A stretch of DNA of 64,000 bases from Nitrospira sp. (GCA_011523385.1 WTGX01000005.1:62032-126031), one strand, 5' to 3'; positions 9,403 to 19,019 are shown, counted from the stretch's first letter. Notes: a model not told the origin generated them from the sequence alone. A program made the numbers and translations.

Positions 9403-9840
9403 TCAGGTCGCTTGAGGTTCAGATAACACGGACTCCTGATATTCGAAATAATTGTCACGCGTTTCAATCAGCCCGATTTTTTCCAATTGTCCCACTGGGA
9501 CGTCGTTCACCAATTCATCCCAAATGAATTTGACGAGATTTTCACCGGTCGTCACGACCTGCTGAAACGCCGGGTCGTGATTCAGATGACGGTGATCAAA
9601 GCGTTCCACAATTTTCCGGTTCACCAGACGGTCCAAGGCCTCGACGTCCGTCACGTCGCCGGTCTTGGGATCCAATTCGCCGGTGACCGTCACGAACACG
9701 GTGTAGTTGTGGCCATGTCCATTGGGATTGTTGCACTTGTCGTAGATTTTGCGATTGACGTCATCGGGCAAGGCATTGGTATGCAAACGATGCGCTGCGC
9801 AGAACCGGTATGGACGGGTTACACAGATTTTTTCCTTCAT
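9403..9840 (-). CDS. queD: 6-carboxytetrahydropterin synthase / 6-pyruvoyl-tetrahydropterin synthase family (QueD)
   Basis: T-fold enzyme of about 145 residues. Three zinc-ligand histidines are visible: one in FCAAHRL and two in GHGHNYTV. The catalytic Cys is in the DKCNNPNGHGH segment, and a conserved Glu lies in the final LIETRDN strand. ATG 9840 is preferred because GGAGCGG lies just upstream; the codon at 9861 would add seven residues. The position directly upstream of folE supports queuosine-precursor synthesis, though no queC, queE or queF is in the window. Confidence 0.92.
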   Translation of the reverse strand: MKEKICVTRPYRFCAAHRLHTNALPDDVNRKIYDKCNNPNGHGHNYTVFVTVTGELDPKTGDVTDVEALDRLVNRKIVERFDHRHLNHDPAFQQVVTTGENLVKFIWDELVNDVPVGQLEKIGLIETRDNYFEYQESVLSEPQAT

Positions 9841-9864
9841 CGCCGCTCCGCTCCGGCTCATGGG

Positions 9865-10212
9865 TCAACTTTCTGTGGCATTCGAGGAGTCCGGCTGATC
9901 GGCAGCCGCGGACGCCCATTTTTCTTCGGGCACTTGCACGACAACATCTCCCAGGATCAAGGCCTGGCAACCCAGACGATGATAGGATTCGGTTAATGCT
10001 TCACGATCAAGCAGATCCTGCTCTTCAAAATCTATTTCGGATAAATGCTCCCCGCCCATAATCACTTCGACGCGGCAGGTCGAACACGAAGCACTCCCTC
10101 CGCAATCATGATTGAGCGGAAACCCCAACTGTTCGGCGGCATCGAGCAGGGAGACGTTCTCCGGAACCTCTCCGCTCGCGCCTTCAGGATGGATAAAGGT
10201 GACACGCGGCAT
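9865..10212 (-). CDS. 2Fe-2S ferredoxin (adrenodoxin/Isc-fdx type)
   Basis: 115 residues. The cluster ligands are in CGGSASCSTC (three Cys, spacing C-x5-C-x2-C) with the fourth Cys in LGCQALI, the adrenodoxin/Isc ferredoxin pattern. The acidic face expected in this group is present (SEIDFEEQD). It lies 6 bp downstream of the NuoF-like gene on the same strand, so the two very likely form an electron-transfer pair. queD begins 24 bp after its end. Confidence 0.92.
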   Translation of the reverse strand: MPRVTFIHPEGASGEVPENVSLLDAAEQLGFPLNHDCGGSASCSTCRVEVIMGGEHLSEIDFEEQDLLDREALTESYHRLGCQALILGDVVVQVPEEKWASAAADQPDSSNATES

Positions 10213-10218
10213 CGGACG

Positions 10219-11526
10219 TCATCCAACGGCAACTGCCGGTTCCGTGGCGGTGGGATGAAACGGACATGCTCGCTTGGCGACGTGCTCCTCGAATTCGTGC
10301 CGGAACAGCCGAAGACTGTTTTGGACCAGGACGGCGGCGCCCGTCACCAGCGTGCAGTAGCCCGTGCCTTTGACGAACCCGCAAATCTGCAAGAGTTTAT
10401 CCAGATCTTCCTGCACCCCGGCACCATTCTCGATTTTCGCCACCAGTTCTTCCAGGTGCTCGGTCCCGATCCGGCAGGGCGGACATTGCCCGCAACTTTC
10501 CTCCCGAAAAAACGTGGAGAGCTTGAGCGTCTGACTCACCATACAGGTGGCATCATCGACGACAATCACCCCTGCAGACCCGAGTCCGGTCCCGGCCTTT
10601 TTCAAGGCATCGAAATCCATGGACAGGTCCAAGGCTTCAGGCCCCATCATGGCAAAGGACGGTCCCCCCGGAAAGATGGCTTTGATCTCGCGGCCATGGG
10701 GAACGCCGCCTCCGCATTCTTCGATCAAATGACGCAGGGGCGTGCCCAAGGGCAATTCATAGACACCCGGCCGATTCACGGCCCCGCTCAACGAAAACAA
10801 CATCGTTCCCGGACTCTTTTCCGCGCCCACTTCCGCAAACCATTGAGCCCCGTGGCGCAGCAGGTGCGGAACGTGGGACAGGGTTTCGACGTTATTCACC
10901 AGGGTCGGCTTGCCATGCAGTCCGAACTCGGTGGGGTAAAACGGCGGCTTTTCCTTAGGTTGCGCCGGGCGGCCCTGCATGGACTCCAACATCGCGGTTT
11001 CTTCACCCGCGACGTAGCTTCCATGCCCTTCAAAAATCTCCAATTCCAGGTCCATCCCGGACCCCAGAACGTTTTGGCCAAGGAACCCGCGCATCCGGGC
11101 TTGCGCCAAGGCCTTTTCCAGACTCGCCCGCGCCTCCAGGAATTCAGCATTCAAGTAGATGTGGGCCTCCCGCGCGCCGATGGTGAAGGCCGCGATCAGA
11201 CACCCTTCAATCAACTGGTGCGGGTGATGTTGGACCAAGTACCGGTCTTTGAAGGTGCCTGGCTCGTGCTCGCCGGCGTTACAGACGAAATATCGCTCCT
11301 GCTCGCGATGGTGCACCACCTTATCCCATTTCAAGCCCGTGGGAAATCCGGCTCCGCCCCGGCCCCGGAGACCCGCCCGTTTCAGCTCATCAATCACCCG
11401 GTCGGGATCGGCATCCCGGACCACTTGCCGCCACGCCTCATACCCGCCCCGTTTGACGTAGCCGTCAATATCCCACGGCTCACCATCGAATGGAGCCAGT
11501 AACCGAAGTGGAAATTCGTCTTTCAT
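10219..11526 (-). CDS. NuoF-like NADH dehydrogenase flavoprotein (51-kDa subunit family)
   Basis: 435 residues matching NuoF/HoxF-type proteins in order: the FMN/NADH fold (LRGRGGAGFPTGLKW, VCNAGEHEPGTFKDR, GHGSYVAGEETAMLES), the SLBB domain (RPGVYELPLGTPLRHLI) and the N3 4Fe-4S site (SCGQCPPCRIGT plus a later Cys in GTGYCTLV). It is not in a complex I operon: no nuoE or nuoG is nearby, and its only partner is a 2Fe-2S ferredoxin gene 6 bp downstream. That suggests a soluble NAD(H):ferredoxin oxidoreductase. Reaction direction and physiological partner are inference. Confidence 0.88.
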   Translation of the reverse strand: MKDEFPLRLLAPFDGEPWDIDGYVKRGGYEAWRQVVRDADPDRVIDELKRAGLRGRGGAGFPTGLKWDKVVHHREQERYFVCNAGEHEPGTFKDRYLVQHHPHQLIEGCLIAAFTIGAREAHIYLNAEFLEARASLEKALAQARMRGFLGQNVLGSGMDLELEIFEGHGSYVAGEETAMLESMQGRPAQPKEKPPFYPTEFGLHGKPTLVNNVETLSHVPHLLRHGAQWFAEVGAEKSPGTMLFSLSGAVNRPGVYELPLGTPLRHLIEECGGGVPHGREIKAIFPGGPSFAMMGPEALDLSMDFDALKKAGTGLGSAGVIVVDDATCMVSQTLKLSTFFREESCGQCPPCRIGTEHLEELVAKIENGAGVQEDLDKLLQICGFVKGTGYCTLVTGAAVLVQNSLRLFRHEFEEHVAKRACPFHPTATEPAVAVG

Positions 11527-11611
11527 AAAAAATGTTTCAATCCGGGCAACGCACCCTGGCAGTCATTGTATGCATTCATGCATTCGTTGACCATCTTCAC
11601 TGCCTCCTTCC

Positions 11612-11783
11612 GTCATTCCCGACGCCTGTCCCCGACGTTTTTAATCGGGGATCTAATCGGGAATCCAGTGTCTTTCTCTTTACGGACGAAGAAAAAACCC
11701 TGGATCCCCGATCGGGTCGGGGATGACAGCAAGGAGATTCCTTCCTTCGACAAGCTCAGGACAGGCGCTTGGCTCGGAATGAC
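11612..11783. repeat. Dispersed repeat block in the nuoF-like/purE intergenic region
   Basis: The 586-bp gap between the divergent nuoF-like and purE genes has no credible coding sequence. It contains nested repeat copies beginning GTCATTCCCGACGCCTG, passing through GATCCCCGATCGGGTCGGGG, and ending CTCGGAATGACA. The rest (11784-12112) should hold the purE promoter, but I see no convincing box. Confidence 0.65.
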
Positions 11784-12112
11784 AAATCCAGTGTGGTCAG
11801 CCCCTATCCTATCAACGAATCAGCGAACATTTTGTACAGGCTCTAATCCATTCCGTCAAGCCATTCTCCTGCACCAGGGCACCAAAATCCTTTGCACGTC
11901 AATGAGTTATGCTGTATCCAATTCCTTCGGCAAACGGGTTGGAAGATCCAGGGAAGCCATGTTTCCCACGCCACAGAAACCGTTCCCCGCTCTTTACCCG
12001 ACCGTATGATTGTAAATCACATGACGAGTGAGTACACTCTCATCCGGTCATCAAGGAGTTATCGGGAACTCTCTCACTTCAACGCTCTCATTTCGGTTAA
12101 GGAGGAACGCTT

Positions 12113-12610
12113 GTGGCTTCAGCAAACGATACACCGTTAGTCGGTATTGTGATGGGCAGTAAAAGCGATTGGGACGTCATGCGATTGGCCAGTGAGACGC
12201 TGACGCAACTCGGCATTGCCAATGAATGTCGTGTGATTTCCGCGCACCGGGCCCCCGACGCCTTATTCGACTACGTGAGCCAGGCCGAGTCGCGAGGGCT
12301 CCGCGTCATGATCGCGGGAGCCGGCGGCGCGGCGCACCTGCCGGGCGTGATTGCGGCGAAGACGACCCTGCCGGTTCTCGGCGTGCCCATGCAATCCAAA
12401 GCGCTCCAAGGCCTCGATTCCCTGCTCTCCATCGTCCAAATGCCCAAGGGTATTCCCGTCGCCACCCTGGCCATCGGCGAAGCCGGGTCGGCAAATGCCG
12501 CCCTATTCGCCGCCGCGATCCTGGCCCTAGAAGATTCGGGGATTAAGAAAAACCTGGAAGAGTACCGGAGGAAACAAACGGAAAAGGTTCTTGCTGAAAA
12601 ATTGCAGTAA
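12113..12610 (+). CDS. purE: N5-carboxyaminoimidazole ribonucleotide mutase
   Basis: Purine-pathway enzyme converting N5-CAIR to CAIR. It has the diagnostic [13 protein letters not shown], the catalytic His in [36 protein letters not shown] and the family C-terminal helix. Length 165 residues is normal. It starts at GTG 12113 with a strong AAGGAGG site. No purK is adjacent. Its last 12 codons ([12 protein letters not shown]) recur just before mdh with synonymous differences, so the 3' end of this gene may have been supplied by the adjoining island. Confidence 0.96.
   Translation: MASANDTPLVGIVMGSKSDWDVMRLASETLTQLGIANECRVISAHRAPDALFDYVSQAESRGLRVMIAGAGGAAHLPGVIAAKTTLPVLGVPMQSKALQGLDSLLSIVQMPKGIPVATLAIGEAGSANAALFAAAILALEDSGIKKNLEEYRRKQTEKVLAEKLQ
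12570..12609 (+). repeat. Left copy of island-flanking direct repeat (purE 3' end)
   Basis: 40 bp covering the end of purE. It matches 20982-21021 at 35 of 40 positions, in the same orientation. It is a candidate left attachment site of the 8.4-kb island. Confidence 0.75.
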
Positions 12611-12757
12611 TGACTTGGCGTATTGCAGTTTCGTAAATTTCCATGCTCGGCTTTTTACAACAGATCTGATACTGCGAGAGCCCCCTGCCTTTTTCCCCGT
12701 ATTCCTCTCCTCGTTAGGCAACATTCTGATGCGTTCCCTAGATAACGAGCAGACTCC

Positions 12758-13930
12758 ATGAGCAGCCGAAGCTTGAAGATAACGTTGCAGCCTGATGTGT
12801 TGCGATGGGCGCGAGAGCGACTGCGCATCAGCCAAGATGAACTTGCCCAAAAGATGCAGGTGAGACCAGAACTCGTGTTGGAGTGGGAACAATCCGGTAG
12901 GATCAGTGTTGCCCAAGCAGATAGGCTTGCCCAACGTACCCATACCCCTCTGGGCTTTCTGTACCTAACAGAACCGCCTGAGGACCACTTACCAATACCT
13001 GATTTCCGGACCCGAAGCGATGACACACTACCGCGGCCAAGTCCAGACCTTCTCGAAACCGTGGAGACTATGCAGCGACGTCAGGCCTGGATGCGCGATG
13101 AACTCATTGAAGATGACGCCGCACCTCTGGACTTTGTTGGAGCCTACAGAATTGATGCACCTCCACGGCAAGTAGCCGCTGCCATGCGTGATGCGTTGCA
13201 ATTATCCTACGACTGGGCCTCGCAAGTGTCTACTTGGACGGATGCGCTTAAGGTTCTACGGGATCAAGCAGAAGATGCTGGTGTCCTGGTGGTTTTCAAT
13301 GGAATCGTGGGAAACAATACGCGACGCAAGCTAGTCCCTGATGAGTTTCAAGGTTTTGCTCTCGTTGACGAGCATGCTCCACTTATCTTTGTAAATAGCG
13401 CTGACTTCAAGGCAGCGCAGATGTTCACTTTCGCCCACGAACTGGCACACCTCTTTGTGGGAGAAACAGGCGTATCCATTTTCCAAAACTTGCAGCCAGT
13501 GCCCCATGCCACAGAGCGTTTCTGCAATCAGACGGCTGCTGAATTTCTAGTACCGAAGGATGATTTAAACAATTTCTGGCATACCGCCAAGCAAACGAAT
13601 GATCGTTACCAGGCGATTGCTCGTCACTTCAAAGTCAGTTCTCTTGTAGCAGCGCGTCGTACCCTTGATCTTGACCTAATCGACCAGGATGAATTCTTCA
13701 GGTTCTATCAGGAATATCAGGACACTGAATGGCACAGCAGACAACAGGACCAGGCAAGTGGCGGCGATTTTTGGAACACCCAGAAATGGCGCATAGGCCC
13801 ACGCTTTGGCACGGCAATCATCCGCGCGGTTAAGGAAGGTCGACTGCTCTATCGTGAAGCGTATAGCCTCACCGGTCTGAAAGGAGATACCTTTGAAAGA
13901 ATGCCGAAGAAGATGGGAATGCTACTTTGA
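12758..13930 (+). CDS. XRE-HTH / ImmA-IrrE family metallopeptidase regulator
   Basis: 390 residues. The N-terminal Cro/C1 helix-turn-helix (LRISQDELAQKMQVRPELVLEWEQ) is followed by a linker and a zinc-protease domain with HELAH in FTFAHELAHLF (about residues 228-232) and a downstream acidic region (CNQTAAEFLVP). This is the ImmA/IrrE type that cleaves or controls repressors and often acts as the antitoxin or sensor half of a two-gene module. The stop codon overlaps the next ATG (TGATG), so the DUF4411 protein is its translationally coupled partner. It is the first gene of the island after purE. Confidence 0.88.
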   Translation: MSSRSLKITLQPDVLRWARERLRISQDELAQKMQVRPELVLEWEQSGRISVAQADRLAQRTHTPLGFLYLTEPPEDHLPIPDFRTRSDDTLPRPSPDLLETVETMQRRQAWMRDELIEDDAAPLDFVGAYRIDAPPRQVAAAMRDALQLSYDWASQVSTWTDALKVLRDQAEDAGVLVVFNGIVGNNTRRKLVPDEFQGFALVDEHAPLIFVNSADFKAAQMFTFAHELAHLFVGETGVSIFQNLQPVPHATERFCNQTAAEFLVPKDDLNNFWHTAKQTNDRYQAIARHFKVSSLVAARRTLDLDLIDQDEFFRFYQEYQDTEWHSRQQDQASGGDFWNTQKWRIGPRFGTAIIRAVKEGRLLYREAYSLTGLKGDTFERMPKKMGMLL

Positions 13931-14466
13931 TGAACCAAGCGCACAAATTGTTTGTGTTAGATACGAACATCTTCATAGAGGCACACCGTCGCTACTACGC
14001 GCAAGACCTGTGCCCCGGTTTCTGGGAATGCATGACACACTATTGCCAAGAGAGACGAATGTTGAGCATAGATCGGGTTCGTGCTGAATTGATGGAAGGG
14101 CCAAATAATCAGGATATTCCAGACAAGTTGGCTGAGTGGGTGAAAAATGCACCAAACGATCTCTTCATATCATCAGCGGAGCAGTCAGTCGTAGATGCTT
14201 TCGCAGAAATGATGGACTGGGTCCGAAGAAATGACCAATTTCGACCTGACGCGAAAGCGGAGTTCGCAAGAGTAGCCGATGGGTGGGTTGCCGCCTACGC
14301 CAAGGTACATAACGCGATCGTGGTTACCCAGGAGAAATTCAACCCAGATGTCAAGAAACGAGTGCCTCTGCCCAACGTTTGCCGACAGTTCAGCGTCAGT
14401 TACCAGGATACTTTTGACATGCTGCGGGAGATTGAAGTTCGTTTTGATTGGAGGCAGCACCGATGA
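13930..14466 (+). CDS. DUF4411 family PIN-like protein (probable toxin of an ImmA-DUF4411 module)
   Basis: 178 residues. The N-terminus FVLDTNIFIEAHRRYY is the PIN-domain first strand with the catalytic Asp; later acidic residues lie in RVRAELMEG and DGWVAAYAK, and IVVTQEKFNPDVKKRVPLP is the usual DUF4411 ending motif. PIN domains are Mg-dependent RNases, and DUF4411 proteins are regularly paired with ImmA/IrrE regulators. I use ATG 13930, overlapping the upstream stop by one base. Nuclease action is inferred from family and context. Confidence 0.82.
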   Translation: MNQAHKLFVLDTNIFIEAHRRYYAQDLCPGFWECMTHYCQERRMLSIDRVRAELMEGPNNQDIPDKLAEWVKNAPNDLFISSAEQSVVDAFAEMMDWVRRNDQFRPDAKAEFARVADGWVAAYAKVHNAIVVTQEKFNPDVKKRVPLPNVCRQFSVSYQDTFDMLREIEVRFDWRQHR

Positions 14467-14596
14467 TTACTGACAGCGCGGCAGCTATAATGCCGCCACA
14501 TCTTCACGTTCGAAGTGGTCCTTCATTGGAGGAGGGTCAGTGCAGCTTATACAAATTGAAATGATTTTGGAAACGTAACCGTCTCTGAACTGGACC

Positions 14597-17500
14597 ATGA
14601 AAAGAAAACGTGAAGATTCGTTTTTCGATTACTTCAAAGCCATCAAAGAGACTGATCTCTCCGACGCCACTGAATACACCCTACGAACACCACTTCATAA
14701 CCTACTTGACTCCCTCGCCAAAGACAAGAAACCTCCACCCAAGATCATTCCCGAACCAAAGCGGGATAAGACCAAACTCGGTGCGCCGGATTTCAAGGTC
14801 AAGTTTAAAGAAGCAATAGTCGGCTATGTGGAAACTAAGAAGGTCGGCGAAAACTTAGATGCTGTTCTAAAATCCGATCAGATCGCAAAATACAAAAAAC
14901 TATCGGACAATATAATCCTTACCAACTATTTGGAATGGATTTGGCTGAAAGATGACTCTATCGCAAAAAGAGAGACGCTTTGCTACATCAGCGACGTGGG
15001 CTATCACCGGGCGAGGCTGGACAAGGACAAAGCAGACAAAGTAGCCGAACTGATCGCCGGATTTCTATCCACGCCGCCGCAGAAACTAGCAGACTCGAAA
15101 AAGTTGGCATACGCCTTGGCCGTGCGCTGTCACGTCCTACGCGATTTCCTTTTTGAAGAACTGAAACGCCAAACAAGGGAGGGACAGGAAGGCCGACTTC
15201 ATGGCCTGTATGCAGCGTTCCAAAAAGACGTATTCCATCAATTGGAATTGATCGAATTCGCAGATGCCTTCGCGCAAACGCTGGGCTACGGGCTGTTCCT
15301 AGCCAAACTGAAAGCAGGAGAGTCGATTACGATAACTCTGCAAAACGCCAAGAAATACGTGCCTACCAATTTTGAATTGATCCGCGAGTTGGTGAATTTC
15401 CTTGATGAGTTGGAACAAGATGAATACCGGAAAGTCAAATGGCTGGTGGAAGAAATCCTCAGCATTTTCGACACGCTAGACTTGACCGCCATTCATGAGA
15501 ACCTCGCCTTCGTCCCGAGACAAAGTAGGCTATATCCCCCAACCGAAGAAGAACGCCTACTTTTCGCCAAAGACCCGTATGTCTATTTTTACGAAGACTT
15601 TCTGAAAGCCTATGACAAGGCCACCAGTAAGGCTCGTGGCGTCTACTATACTCCACGACCAGTCGTGAATTTTATCGTCCGCGCAATAAATGACCTGCTG
15701 AAAGATACCTTTAACATCAACAAGGGGCTCGCCGCGCACAAGCATGTGACCGTGCTGGATTTTGCTGCTGGCACAGGAACCTTTCTGCTGGAGATACTCC
15801 ACCAGATATTCGAGTCGGTCTCCGAGGGCATCCGACACAAGATCGTGAAAGACCACGTCCTGAAAAACCTGTACGGCTTTGAATATCTCATTGCGCCGTA
15901 CACCGTCGCGCACCTGAAACTGTCTCAGTTCCTCCATAACAAGAACCTTCCCATGCAGCCCGGTGAACGGTTAAACATCTATCTCACCAACACGCTGGAA
16001 CCGATCGAGCCGTTAGTCAACCGTCTGCTGCCCGCGCTCTCGCGTGAAGTAGCGGCTGCACAGCAAATCAAAGAGAAGCCCATTCTGGTAATTACTGGCA
16101 ACCCGCCTTACAACGTAAAATCTCGAAATACAGGAGAGTGGATTACAAATCTACTCAAAAACGACTATTTCAAAGTGGATGGCAAGAAGCTGGAAGAGAA
16201 AAACCCTAAAAACCTGCTTGATGACTACGTTAAGTTTATCCGTTTCGCTCAATGGAAAATGGAACAGGTGGAGGAAGGCATTGTCGGCATCATCACCAAT
16301 CATTCTTTTCTGGACAATCCAACCTTCAGGGGGATGCGCCAATCTTTGATGAAAACCTTCAATCAGATATACGTACTCGACCTACACGGCAACAAGAAGA
16401 AGAAAGAGAGAGCACCCGATGGTGGCAATGACGAAAACGTGTTCGACATCGAACAGGGTGTGGCCATTTCTCTGCTAGTGAAAAAGAACGACGCAATGCA
16501 GAAGGTCTTTCGTGCTGACCTTTGGGGCCATCGCAAGGGAAAATACGCAGCCGTATTAGAAGCAGAGATATCTAATATACCGTGGCAAGAATTGCAGCCA
16601 GACAGCCCATTCTATCTTTTTGTGCCGCAAAACAAAGAGCTACGCGAGCAATACAATAAGGGCTGGAAAATTTCGGATATATTCAAGATACAATCCACTG
16701 GAGTCAAAACGCATCGCGACCATTTCGTGACTGATTTTGAAGAAACTCCTCTGCGAAAGCGCATTGAAGCATTTTGTGATCTCTCGATTCCTAACGAAGA
16801 GATAGCAAAGAAATATGCCTTGAAAAGTAATCGCGATTGGGATCTGCCAGAGCGCAGAAAATCTATAGCAGCAGATAAAGGATATAAGGCTGCTTTTACG
16901 AAGTTGCTCTACCGCCCATTCGACATCATTGCCTATTTCCATCACGACGACATAGTGGACTGGCCACGACGCGAAGTCATGCATCACATGATTGCCAATC
17001 AAAACATTGGTCTAGTTACTGTACGGCAAGTGACAGCTGGCCAATTTAATCATGCGATCTGTTCGAGCGTTCCTGTTGAAATGAAAACCTGCTCCCATGA
17101 TAGAGGTACAAATCTCTTCCCTCTCTACCTTTATCCCTCGCATAAGGATTTGCTCGAAGAAGACGACGCATTCAAGGGCAAGGAACGCATTGAGAACTTC
17201 GAGTCGAAATTCCGAGTGTTCGTGGACAAAAAGTATAAGCACTGCTACAGCCCCGAAGAAATCCTGGGCTATCTCTACGCCGTGCTCCACAGTCCGACCT
17301 ACCGAGAAAAATACCTGGAGTTTCTGAAGAGAGATTTTCCATGCATTCCTTTCGTTAACAACAGCAAGACGTTCGAGACATTATCCACCCTCGGTTGGGA
17401 ATTGGTGCAGGCACATTTGTACGGACCCGTAACGCAAAAGTTGAAGGTGGATATTAGCACAGGGAATTTCAAGGTCGAAAAACCCACCTACAACGCCCAA

Positions 17501-17722
17501 AGCCAACGACTAAACATCAACAAAACACAGTATTTCACTCCCGTGCCGCAGGACGTGTGGGACTTCCATATTGGTGGCTACCAAGTGCTTAACCAATACC
17601 TCAAAGCCCGCAAAGGCCGGCCCCTATCCCTCGACGAAATCGAAAACATTCAGAATATGGTCAATGTTCTCCGCTTTACCATCGACCAGATGCAGCTCAT
17701 CGAAAGCTGCTGGAAGCCGTGA
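14597..17722 (+). CDS. Fused restriction nuclease / N6-adenine DNA methyltransferase (type ISP/IIG-like)
   Basis: 1041 residues. The N-terminal 120 residues carry a PD-(D/E)xK-like nuclease core (GAPDFKVKFKEAIVGYVETK: Asp, then E-T-K). A helical connector follows, then an N6-adenine methyltransferase: GVYYTPRPVVNFIV, the SAM motif LDFAAGTGTFLLEIL near residue 390, and catalytic NPPYN near residue 503. The last 450 residues resemble the type ISP target-recognition/C-terminal domain (LLYRPFDIIAYFHHDDIVDWPR; FHIGGYQVLNQYLKARKGR). Unlike classical type ISP enzymes I see no helicase between nuclease and methyltransferase, which makes it closer to a type IIG arrangement. It stands alone, with no separate specificity subunit. 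Confidence 0.88.
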   Translation: MKRKREDSFFDYFKAIKETDLSDATEYTLRTPLHNLLDSLAKDKKPPPKIIPEPKRDKTKLGAPDFKVKFKEAIVGYVETKKVGENLDAVLKSDQIAKYKKLSDNIILTNYLEWIWLKDDSIAKRETLCYISDVGYHRARLDKDKADKVAELIAGFLSTPPQKLADSKKLAYALAVRCHVLRDFLFEELKRQTREGQEGRLHGLYAAFQKDVFHQLELIEFADAFAQTLGYGLFLAKLKAGESITITLQNAKKYVPTNFELIRELVNFLDELEQDEYRKVKWLVEEILSIFDTLDLTAIHENLAFVPRQSRLYPPTEEERLLFAKDPYVYFYEDFLKAYDKATSKARGVYYTPRPVVNFIVRAINDLLKDTFNINKGLAAHKHVTVLDFAAGTGTFLLEILHQIFESVSEGIRHKIVKDHVLKNLYGFEYLIAPYTVAHLKLSQFLHNKNLPMQPGERLNIYLTNTLEPIEPLVNRLLPALSREVAAAQQIKEKPILVITGNPPYNVKSRNTGEWITNLLKNDYFKVDGKKLEEKNPKNLLDDYVKFIRFAQWKMEQVEEGIVGIITNHSFLDNPTFRGMRQSLMKTFNQIYVLDLHGNKKKKERAPDGGNDENVFDIEQGVAISLLVKKNDAMQKVFRADLWGHRKGKYAAVLEAEISNIPWQELQPDSPFYLFVPQNKELREQYNKGWKISDIFKIQSTGVKTHRDHFVTDFEETPLRKRIEAFCDLSIPNEEIAKKYALKSNRDWDLPERRKSIAADKGYKAAFTKLLYRPFDIIAYFHHDDIVDWPRREVMHHMIANQNIGLVTVRQVTAGQFNHAICSSVPVEMKTCSHDRGTNLFPLYLYPSHKDLLEEDDAFKGKERIENFESKFRVFVDKKYKHCYSPEEILGYLYAVLHSPTYREKYLEFLKRDFPCIPFVNNSKTFETLSTLGWELVQAHLYGPVTQKLKVDISTGNFKVEKPTYNAQSQRLNINKTQYFTPVPQDVWDFHIGGYQVLNQYLKARKGRPLSLDEIENIQNMVNVLRFTIDQMQLIESCWKP

Positions 17723-17806
17723 CAAATCCCAAGGACTTCCCGCTGTCGTAACACGACTCGCCGAAGAAACAGACACCAATAATACGTCAGGAAGGGCTAA
17801 CAAGAG

Positions 17807-18775
17807 ATGGAAACCAACAAGGAGCTATGCCCCATTTGGGACGATATCGTAACGCGCATAATACGTTGCGACGACAGGGATGCTTTTGTTGTCGAGGGTT
17901 CTCCACGAATTGGCGGGGACTATAAAATTTCCGCCCAAGCCATGCAAGATGTCGGCACCCTAAATTCGAAAGACAAGGCCAAGCTCACCACCTTTCTCCT
18001 CGAATTGGGGAGAGCGGGTGATCGTACGCCACTAGTCGACTCCGACCTCGTCGAGAAAGCCAAATTCGAAAATCCTCTTCCCGTGTATGTCCGTGCCGAA
18101 AGACTCCTGCGTTACTTAGTTAACAGTGCGACGTGGATTGGACATTCGTTCCAGAGTAACATCATCTTCGTCGACCCAGAGGCCTTAGCAGGGTCCGAGT
18201 CAACTCTGTCAAAAGATATCTCGTATTTTGTCAATTATTTAACTGACATGGGGTGACTCAAACCTCATCATCGAGATAGATATTTCATGATAATGGTCCC
18301 TGGTTATCAGCATGTTGCCGAACAGACTACAAAAAAAGATCTGTCCCAATGCTTTGTCGCCATGTGGTTTGATCTCTCGATGAATTCGGCGTATGAAGAG
18401 GACATCAAAAAAGCAGTCGAAGAGTGCGGGTACACGCCCTTGCGGATCGACCAGAAACAACACCTAAACAAGATTGACGACGAGATTATTGCCGAAATTC
18501 GCCGCTCTCGCTTCGTGGTAGCTGATTTCACGCATGATGCGGAGAAGGGTGTTCGTGGCGGTGTCTACTTCGAAGCAGGCTTCGCCTATGGTCTTGGTCT
18601 GCCAGTCCTTTATACCTGCCGGGAAGATCTGAAGGAAAAACTCCACTTTGATACACGACAATACCCCCACATCCTTTGGAAAACCCCAGAGGACCTGTAC
18701 GCCGAACTCAGAGATAGGATCCGGGCGCGCGTCGGCGACTACAGGACTGAACCTGCCCCTGCCATGAGCGAGTAA
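17807..18775 (+). pseudogene. TIR/nucleoside-2-deoxyribosyltransferase-like protein interrupted by a single TGA
   Basis: The two halves are in the same reading frame, separated only by TGA at 18254-18256 (after YLTDMG, before LKPHHRDRYF). Together they give 322 codons. The first half (149 residues) is unrecognised. The second starts with CFVAMWF and continues KAVEECGYTPLRID, DEIIAEIRRSRFVVADFTHD and GGVYFEAGFAYGLGLPVLY, the nucleoside 2-deoxyribosyltransferase/TIR-like fold with the Glu of the FEAGFA motif intact. A TGG-to-TGA change would explain the break, since GW or GY is common at that spot. ATG codons at 18287 and 18293 could still initiate the C-terminal part as a separate 160-residue protein. 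It lies in the defence island directly after the fused R-M gene. Confidence 0.75.
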
Positions 18776-19019
18776 CGTTCCATCGCCTCAGAAGAAACTT
18801 CAAGCGTCCCCTCCTTTCTGGGAAAGAAAACCCCCACAAGTTCGTGTTCACGGGCGTCCAAGGGCTCCAGGGGCAAGTGTGAATTGAGTGTGAAGTCTGG
18901 AGGACGTCCAGCTAGAAGCAGAGAACGGGTGGGGGATCTTGCTATAAACGGACGCTTATGGGGCAGCCAACGTGAGCAAATTGCTGCTTATTCCCAGTTG
19001 CGATTTCCCAGGCTGTCCC

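Noticed and set aside
10045..11502. Long plus-strand open frame opposite the NuoF-like gene
   Set aside because: The minus strand encodes all NuoF motifs; the plus frame shows none and lacks a ribosome site.
17807..18775. TGA as selenocysteine or as a reassigned codon
   Set aside because: TGA is the ordinary stop for many genes here (for example the TetR, hsdS, hsdR and pAgo genes), and no SECIS-like hairpin or Cys-to-Sec family context is apparent.
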